Of a stretch of 9,602 nucleotides of DNA, positions 6,228 through 9,602 are shown piece by piece. The notes beneath the pieces are model-generated. The model saw nothing but the letters and a program-made list of their open reading frames with translations, ran no database searches and was not told the origin of the DNA. Source of the stretch: an uncultured Treponema sp. (lineage in GTDB: Bacteria; Spirochaetota; Spirochaetia; Treponematales; Treponemataceae); assembly GCA_946611835.1 (NCBI GenBank), contig CAMOEE010000090.1:1-9602 (forward strand). Direction: 5' to 3'. Made by a program: the position numbers and the translations under genes. Position 1 is the stretch's first letter. Each line of letters starts with the position of its first letter.

Positions 6228-7405
6228 TCATTGTCTACTTCATTTGGATCAATCAGTTTTCCTTTGTAGAGCATTCTCGGATATACGGTGATTTTGAGTT
6301 TCTTTTCGATGGCGGCGTATTTTCGCATTTCATAGCCGTCACCGATTACGATGTTGACCCCGGTTTTTCCCATTCGCGCAGTTCTTCCTGCCCTGTGAAT
6401 GAAAAAGTCATCGTCGCTGGGCATGTCCATCTGTATTACATGGCTGATGTCAGGTATATCCAGGCCCCTGGCCGCAAGGTCACTGGTGACGAGAATCTTG
6501 ATTTTACCGCTCCTGAATTTGTCAATGGTCGCCTTCCGCTCAACCTTGTCTGTTTTTGCGGTGAGGGCATAGCACTCGATGTTCTTGAACTTGAGTTTTA
6601 CGACGATGTTGGCCACCTGGTCTATTTTTGATGTGAAAATAAGCGCTTTCTGGGGCTTTTCAGCGTTGAGAAGACTTCTGAGGGTGTCGATCTTATCCCT
6701 TGTCTCGGAATAAAGGGCCAGATGGGTGATTCTCTTCCTGAGAACGTCTTCTGGCGGCAAAAAGAGTGTTTTGAGGTCGCTTTCTGTCGTGCCGTTCTGC
6801 TTGATTCTTGTTGCCTGCAAAGTTTTTTGGGTGTTCTGGGTGATTGTGGCGCTTGCTGCGATTAGCTGGATATCCTTTTTGAGGGCACGGATAAGCTCCA
6901 GCGTGTCTTCCTGCATTTCCTTTGCGAGAAGACGGTCGACCTCATCGAGGACAAGGGCTGTCGCTCCGTCAAGCTTTAGTTTTTTGAGATGAAAGAGCTC
7001 CAGCAGGCGGGCAGGGCCTCCGATTACGACAAGGGGCTTTTCTTTGAGCGTCTCAATCTGCCTTTTAATTGGCGCTCCCCCGACAAGAAGGGCTGTCTTA
7101 CAGTCTGAGACAAGCTGTACCTGGTTCTTGATTTGTGAGGCAAGCTCAATCGTGGGCGAGATGATGACTATTTTGACTTCTTTTTTTGGATTTTCGAGTT
7201 TTTCGACATTCTGCAAAAGTGGAAGAAGATATGCGAGAGTCTTTCCTGTTCCTGTTTCGCTCTGGAAAAGAAGGGAAGTTCCTGCCATAAGCTCAGGAAT
7301 TGCCTGTGCCTGTACCGTGCTTGCTTGCGTAATTCCGTGAGAAGCGAGGCGCTCGATGTAAGACTTGTCGATATTTAGTTCTGAAAATGACTTGATTGAA
7401 TCCAT
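6209..7405 (-). CDS. DEAD-box-type ATP-dependent RNA helicase, compact form
   Basis: The protein is a two-domain RecA-like helicase that unwinds short RNA duplexes or remodels RNP in the cytoplasm; the precise substrate cannot be told. Motifs appear in order: Q motif around GITQASTVQ (Q32), motif I SETGTGKT (49-56), Ia PTIELA (84-89, where most family members have PTRELA), a GG at 109-110, GGPAR (129-133) in place of the usual TPGR, motif II DEVD (154-157) instead of DEAD, III SAT (185-187), IV LIFTSK, V SDLAARGLD (308-316), VI HRAGRTAR (337-344). At 398 residues it is close to the minimal core, with no long basic C-terminal extension. The ATG at 7405 has no convincing ribosome binding site, but a -10 element lies 7 nt upstream. 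The final six residues (ENSSQS) are encoded inside or beside the palindromic repeat. Confidence 0.92.
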   Translation of the reverse strand: MDSIKSFSELNIDKSYIERLASHGITQASTVQAQAIPELMAGTSLLFQSETGTGKTLAYLLPLLQNVEKLENPKKEVKIVIISPTIELASQIKNQVQLVSDCKTALLVGGAPIKRQIETLKEKPLVVIGGPARLLELFHLKKLKLDGATALVLDEVDRLLAKEMQEDTLELIRALKKDIQLIAASATITQNTQKTLQATRIKQNGTTESDLKTLFLPPEDVLRKRITHLALYSETRDKIDTLRSLLNAEKPQKALIFTSKIDQVANIVVKLKFKNIECYALTAKTDKVERKATIDKFRSGKIKILVTSDLAARGLDIPDISHVIQMDMPSDDDFFIHRAGRTARMGKTGVNIVIGDGYEMRKYAAIEKKLKITVYPRMLYKGKLIDPNEVDNENSSQS

Positions 7406-7412
7406 AAATATA

Positions 7413-7421
7413 ACTATAGCA
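7413..7421 (-). promoter_or_regulatory. Extended -10 promoter for the helicase gene, probably giving a leaderless mRNA
   Basis: The minus strand reads TGCTATAGT, an extended -10 (TG, one base, then TATAGT with five of six consensus bases). Only 7 nt separate it from the helicase ATG, so the expected transcription start falls on or within a base or two of the start codon. No good -35 is seen at normal spacing, which is acceptable for an extended -10. Confidence 0.45.
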
Positions 7422-7436
7422 GAGAAGAGGAAAATT

Positions 7437-7445
7437 TGCTACAAT
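7437..7445 (+). promoter_or_regulatory. Extended -10 promoter for the glycosyltransferase gene
   Basis: The plus strand reads TGCTACAAT, an extended -10 with five of six bases of TATAAT. The ATG at 7456 is 10 nt further on, so the leader would be only about 3-5 nt. An AGG at 7450-7452 is too close to the ATG (3 nt) and partly upstream of the likely transcription start, so it is a poor ribosome binding site. No good -35 is visible. Confidence 0.45.
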
Positions 7446-7455
7446 TTATAGGTGT

Positions 7456-8571
7456 ATGAAAATCGGTATTGATACTTTTGGTTGCGAGCACGGTCGAAGT
7501 GGTATCGGTTCGTATTTGAGCTCTATTTCTCAGAAATTTCAAAATACAGAGGAAGTGAAATTCGAGCTTTTCGGTGCCGAAATTGACCGCTATACCTATG
7601 CCCGGGATTCAAACATTGATTTTGCTTCGGTCATGCTTCCTGACACGGAGCGTGCCGAAAAGGCATGGCACATGCTTGCCTGCAATTCTTTCGCAAAAAA
7701 ACAAAAGTACGATGCGATTCTTTTTCCTGCATCTTCTTATGCAATGCCTTTTATTTTCACTGTTCCTTCTGTCGCAGTCGTAAACGAAATAATTTCCGAA
7801 TCTTTTGCAAATAAAACTCTGGCTGAAAAACTGAGAATCAGGCAGTCTCTCAAAAGGGTCAATAAAATCATTGCCCCGAGCATGTGCGTCAAAAAAGACC
7901 TTAAAAGGCTTGGCGTCAATCAGGAAAAAATCGTCGTCATTCACAACGGAATAAATCATTCTCTTTTTTATCCTCGTGAAGTTATTACTTCTGAAACCGA
8001 GATGATTAAGCCCTTTGCAATCCGCCGTCCCTATTTTTTGTATGCCTCAACCATGTCATCCCCGCTAAAAAGGCATGTCGAGCTTATAAAAGCCTTTGAA
8101 ATCTTCAAAAAAAAGACGGCTCTTCCCCACAGGCTTGTACTTGCTGGAAACGAGGGCTTATGCTCTGAAGCAATTAAAAAAGCTGCCCTCAGCTCACCAT
8201 GCGCATCCGACATTTTTATCACCGGCTATTTTCCTCACGAAAGCTTTCCCGCTCTCTACGCAGGCAGCGAGGCCTGTCTTTTTCCCTCTGAGATTGAGGG
8301 GGTAGGGCTCCCGATTCTTGAGGCGATGGCCACGGGTATCCCTGTTGCCTGCTCAAAAAACGGTGCCCTGCAGGAAATTGCCGGCGAAAAAGCGATTCTT
8401 TTTGACAGCAGTAATATCGGGGAAATGGCAGTGGCAATCGAAAAAATTGCTACCGACAACAAACTTAGAAAAAAGATGATAAAAGAAAGCGTTGACTGGG
8501 CTCAGAAATTCAGCTGGGAACAAACTGCCGCCGAAACGCTTGAAGTGCTGAAATCCGTCGTAAAAAAATAA
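7456..8571 (+). CDS. Glycosyltransferase family 4 (GT-B fold)
   Basis: Transfers a sugar from a nucleotide-sugar donor to a glycan, lipid or protein acceptor with retention of configuration, judged from the GT4 family; donor and acceptor are unknown. The N-terminus MKIGIDTFGCEHGRSGIGSYL is the usual first beta strand and Gly-rich acceptor loop of these enzymes. The linker region has VIHNGINHSLFYP (161-173). The C-terminal Rossmann domain has YASTMSSPLKRH (196-207), LVLAGNEG (227-234), and the GT4 nucleotide-binding region SEIEGVGLPILEAMATGIPV with the E-x7-E pair Glu281/Glu289. At 371 residues it is a normal length. No signal peptide or membrane segment is evident, so it probably works at the cytoplasmic face. 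It stands alone, divergent from the helicase and convergent with the rsbW-like gene, so its neighbours do not point to a pathway. Confidence 0.9.
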   Translation: MKIGIDTFGCEHGRSGIGSYLSSISQKFQNTEEVKFELFGAEIDRYTYARDSNIDFASVMLPDTERAEKAWHMLACNSFAKKQKYDAILFPASSYAMPFIFTVPSVAVVNEIISESFANKTLAEKLRIRQSLKRVNKIIAPSMCVKKDLKRLGVNQEKIVVIHNGINHSLFYPREVITSETEMIKPFAIRRPYFLYASTMSSPLKRHVELIKAFEIFKKKTALPHRLVLAGNEGLCSEAIKKAALSSPCASDIFITGYFPHESFPALYAGSEACLFPSEIEGVGLPILEAMATGIPVACSKNGALQEIAGEKAILFDSSNIGEMAVAIEKIATDNKLRKKMIKESVDWAQKFSWEQTAAETLEVLKSVVKK

Positions 8572-8573
8572 GC

Positions 8574-8601
8574 AAAAAAATTGCCCTGCACGAGGCAGGG
8601 C
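8574..8601 (-). terminator. Intrinsic terminator of the partner-switching operon
   Basis: The minus strand forms GCCCTGC, loop CTCGT, GCAGGGC (8601-8583), a perfect 7-bp GC-rich stem, followed by AA and seven T (8580-8574). It lies 37 nt past the rsbW-like stop codon and directly beyond the glycosyltransferase stop. On the plus strand the same hairpin is followed by TAAGGTCAAAAAATC, with no T-run, so it should work mainly for the minus strand. Confidence 0.85.
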
Positions 8602-8638
8602 TAAGGTCAAAAAATCTTTAGAAAATTTTTGCTTTTGG

Positions 8639-9187
8639 TTAGTCTTCTACTGCTACACCCAGGTGTTTTTTCTGGAATTTTTTGAGCATTGCGACTCCGT
8701 TTCGTTTGCCGTTATAGACATAACCGCCATCCCAGTATTCGAGGGCTGCGAACAAAGCGTTACCGCCGTCCTGATCGTCTGACTTCTTTGTGCGGAATGA
8801 GACATAGTTTGCGAGCTGTTCGAAATCTGAGTTGTGAAGAGCTTCGAGTCGTTTGCGATTGAATTCGTTCCATTTTTCAAGGTCTTTGAAACCTTCACCT
8901 TCATCCTGTACGATAAGGTGTGCGTGTGAAGGGCTGAATGAGTACCAGACTTTGACCTTTTTGTTGATGTCACAGTTGTTACCGTGTTTTACAGCATTCT
9001 TGATGACCTCAGAAATCTGCTGCTCAAGAAGGTTGATCTCTTTGATTTCGAGAGGTGCTGACTGAACGATTAGAAGTGTAAAATATCGAATCTGGCGGAA
9101 ATCTGATGGGAATTCCTTGTAAAGCATGTTCGTTGTGTCGAACAATGGGTCGTTGTCATCTGAGCGAAGTTCTTTAATCTGTTCCAT
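8639..9187 (-). CDS. RsbW/SpoIIAB-like anti-sigma factor, HATPase serine kinase
   Basis: Proteins of this family bind a partner (classically a sigma factor) and phosphorylate a STAS antagonist on serine. The HATPase fold is recognisable: N-box ISEVIKNAVKHGN (58-70; Glu60, Asn64) and G1 box QDEGEGF (94-100; Asp95). A GG at 141-142 (DDQDGGNALFAALEY) stands where the G2 box with its GxG/A should be, after a longer-than-usual Lys/Asn/Glu-rich lid segment (about 101-140), so ATP binding or turnover could differ from RsbW. Length is 182 residues against about 140-160 for RsbW/SpoIIAB. ATG 9187 is preceded by AAGGAG with 6-nt spacing. It starts 17 nt after the STAS gene and is the last gene before a terminator; no sigma-factor gene follows. 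Specific gene naming is withheld because the partner is unknown. Confidence 0.8.
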   Translation of the reverse strand: MEQIKELRSDDNDPLFDTTNMLYKEFPSDFRQIRYFTLLIVQSAPLEIKEINLLEQQISEVIKNAVKHGNNCDINKKVKVWYSFSPSHAHLIVQDEGEGFKDLEKWNEFNRKRLEALHNSDFEQLANYVSFRTKKSDDQDGGNALFAALEYWDGGYVYNGKRNGVAMLKKFQKKHLGVAVED

Positions 9188-9204
9188 TTTACTCTCCTTA
9201 AAAA

Positions 9205-9543
9205 TTATTCGTTAACCATGAGAAGAGCTTCTTCTACGCTGTTTGCGATAGGGAAGTAGCCCATGAGTTTTGTAAGCTCAATGACCTTTTTTACTGAGCC
9301 ATGGATGTTTGAGATGGCAAGCTTAAGGTTCATCTTTTTGATTGTAGAGCAGATGTAGATGAGGGCACCGATTCCAGACGAGTCGATGTAGTCTACCTGC
9401 TCAAGGTTGATGATGAAACTCTTTACATTCTTCTCAAGCATTTTCATGACAAGTTCCTTTAGTTTATAGGAGTTGTAAAGATCCATTTCGCCGTTTACAT
9501 CAATGATATAAACTTCTCCGTTTTTCCTAATTTTCAGTTCCAT
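9205..9543 (-). CDS. STAS-domain anti-sigma factor antagonist (RsbV/SpoIIAA type)
   Basis: A 112-residue single STAS domain. In the known system the unphosphorylated form binds the RsbW-type kinase and frees its partner; phosphorylation of one serine switches it off, and a PP2C phosphatase switches it back on. Visible features: N-terminal strand VYIIDVNGEMDLYNS (11-25), then INLEQVDYIDSSGIGALI (45-62). By alignment with the SpoIIAA DSSG motif, Ser56 is the predicted phosphorylation site, with Asp54 and Ser55 just before it. The helix TIKKMNLKLAISNIHGSVKK and the VIELTKLMGYF segment complete the family pattern. AGGAG (9550-9554) is 6 nt before ATG 9543. It sits between a phosphatase tail 15 nt upstream and the HATPase gene 17 nt downstream, the classic rsbU-rsbV-rsbW order. 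Confidence 0.92.
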   Translation of the reverse strand: MELKIRKNGEVYIIDVNGEMDLYNSYKLKELVMKMLEKNVKSFIINLEQVDYIDSSGIGALIYICSTIKKMNLKLAISNIHGSVKKVIELTKLMGYFPIANSVEEALLMVNE

Positions 9544-9558
9544 AAAAAACTCCTTTAG

Positions 9559-9602
9559 TTACTGAATTTTAATCACAAGAAGTGTCTGGTCATCGCGCAG
9601 CG
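9559..9602 (-). CDS. C-terminal end of a PP2C/SpoIIE-type phosphatase (RsbU-like), cut by the window
   Basis: Only the last 14 complete codons are in the window, ending in TAA at 9561-9559. They read LRDDQTLLVIKIQ, which matches the terminal strand of PP2M/RsbU/SpoIIE-family phosphatases, where the pattern is (R/x)DD-x-T-L-L-V with a metal-binding Asp pair. Its place just before a STAS gene and an RsbW-like kinase gene is the expected position for the phosphatase that reactivates the STAS protein. Any sensor domain, and the operon promoter, lie outside the window. The short fragment limits certainty, but motif and context agree. Confidence 0.75.
   Translation of the reverse strand, partial: LRDDQTLLVIKIQ

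Noticed and set aside
8107..8114. A8 tract within the glycosyltransferase gene as a possible phase-variation switch
   Set aside because: Similar A7-A8 runs occur in other genes here (for example 653-660 in miaA) as ordinary Lys codons; eight bases is marginal for slippage and nothing else suggests phase variation.
8602..8638. AT-rich stretch after the terminator as a second terminator for the glycosyltransferase
   Set aside because: The possible stem is A/T only and weak; I do not see a convincing plus-strand terminator.

Overview
The window looks like a spirochaete chromosome, most likely Treponema or a close relative. This is inferred from gene content: a short, divergent SMC protein, a long acidic lipoprotein, an RsbU/RsbV/RsbW-type partner-switching cluster in a genome with a Gram-negative-like lipoprotein, and moderate GC. 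No rRNA, tRNA, CRISPR array, prophage or intact transposase gene is visible. The genes are mostly housekeeping or envelope functions, so this reads as core chromosome with one small palindromic repeat element.

Layout. (1) Positions 1-747, plus strand: the 3' three quarters of miaA (tRNA prenyltransferase), cut by the window edge. (2) Positions 816-6084, minus strand: an apparent three-gene operon transcribed right to left. It runs smc, then a 120-residue single-pass membrane protein, then a 598-residue lipoprotein, and is driven by a recognisable promoter at 6117-6146. The last two genes overlap. All three start codons appear to be non-ATG (GTG, TTG, GTG), although an ATG lies directly after the lipoprotein GTG. 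(3) Positions 6153-6227: a palindrome-rich repeat with 8-bp flanking direct repeats, overlapping the 3' end of the next gene. (4) Positions 6209-7405, minus strand: a compact DEAD-box-type RNA helicase. (5) Positions 7456-8571, plus strand: a GT4-type glycosyltransferase divergent from the helicase. They share a 50-bp intergenic region that seems to hold two extended -10 promoters placed so that both mRNAs would be leaderless or nearly so. (6) Positions 8574-9602, minus strand: a partner-switching operon. It contains the tail of a PP2C/RsbU-type phosphatase, a STAS anti-anti-sigma factor and an RsbW-like HATPase, and ends in an intrinsic terminator with no sigma-factor gene after it.

How the genes work together. 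In the partner-switching cluster the phosphatase would dephosphorylate the STAS protein, which then titrates the RsbW-like kinase away from an unknown target encoded elsewhere. In the smc operon a chromosome-organising ATPase is co-transcribed with two envelope proteins of unknown function. This invites, but does not prove, a link between nucleoid and envelope. The most unusual protein is the SMC: its two ATPase half-heads are canonical, but I see neither an SMC hinge domain nor a Rad50-type zinc hook in the middle, the coiled-coil arms look short, and there is a charged C-terminal tail of about 95 residues.
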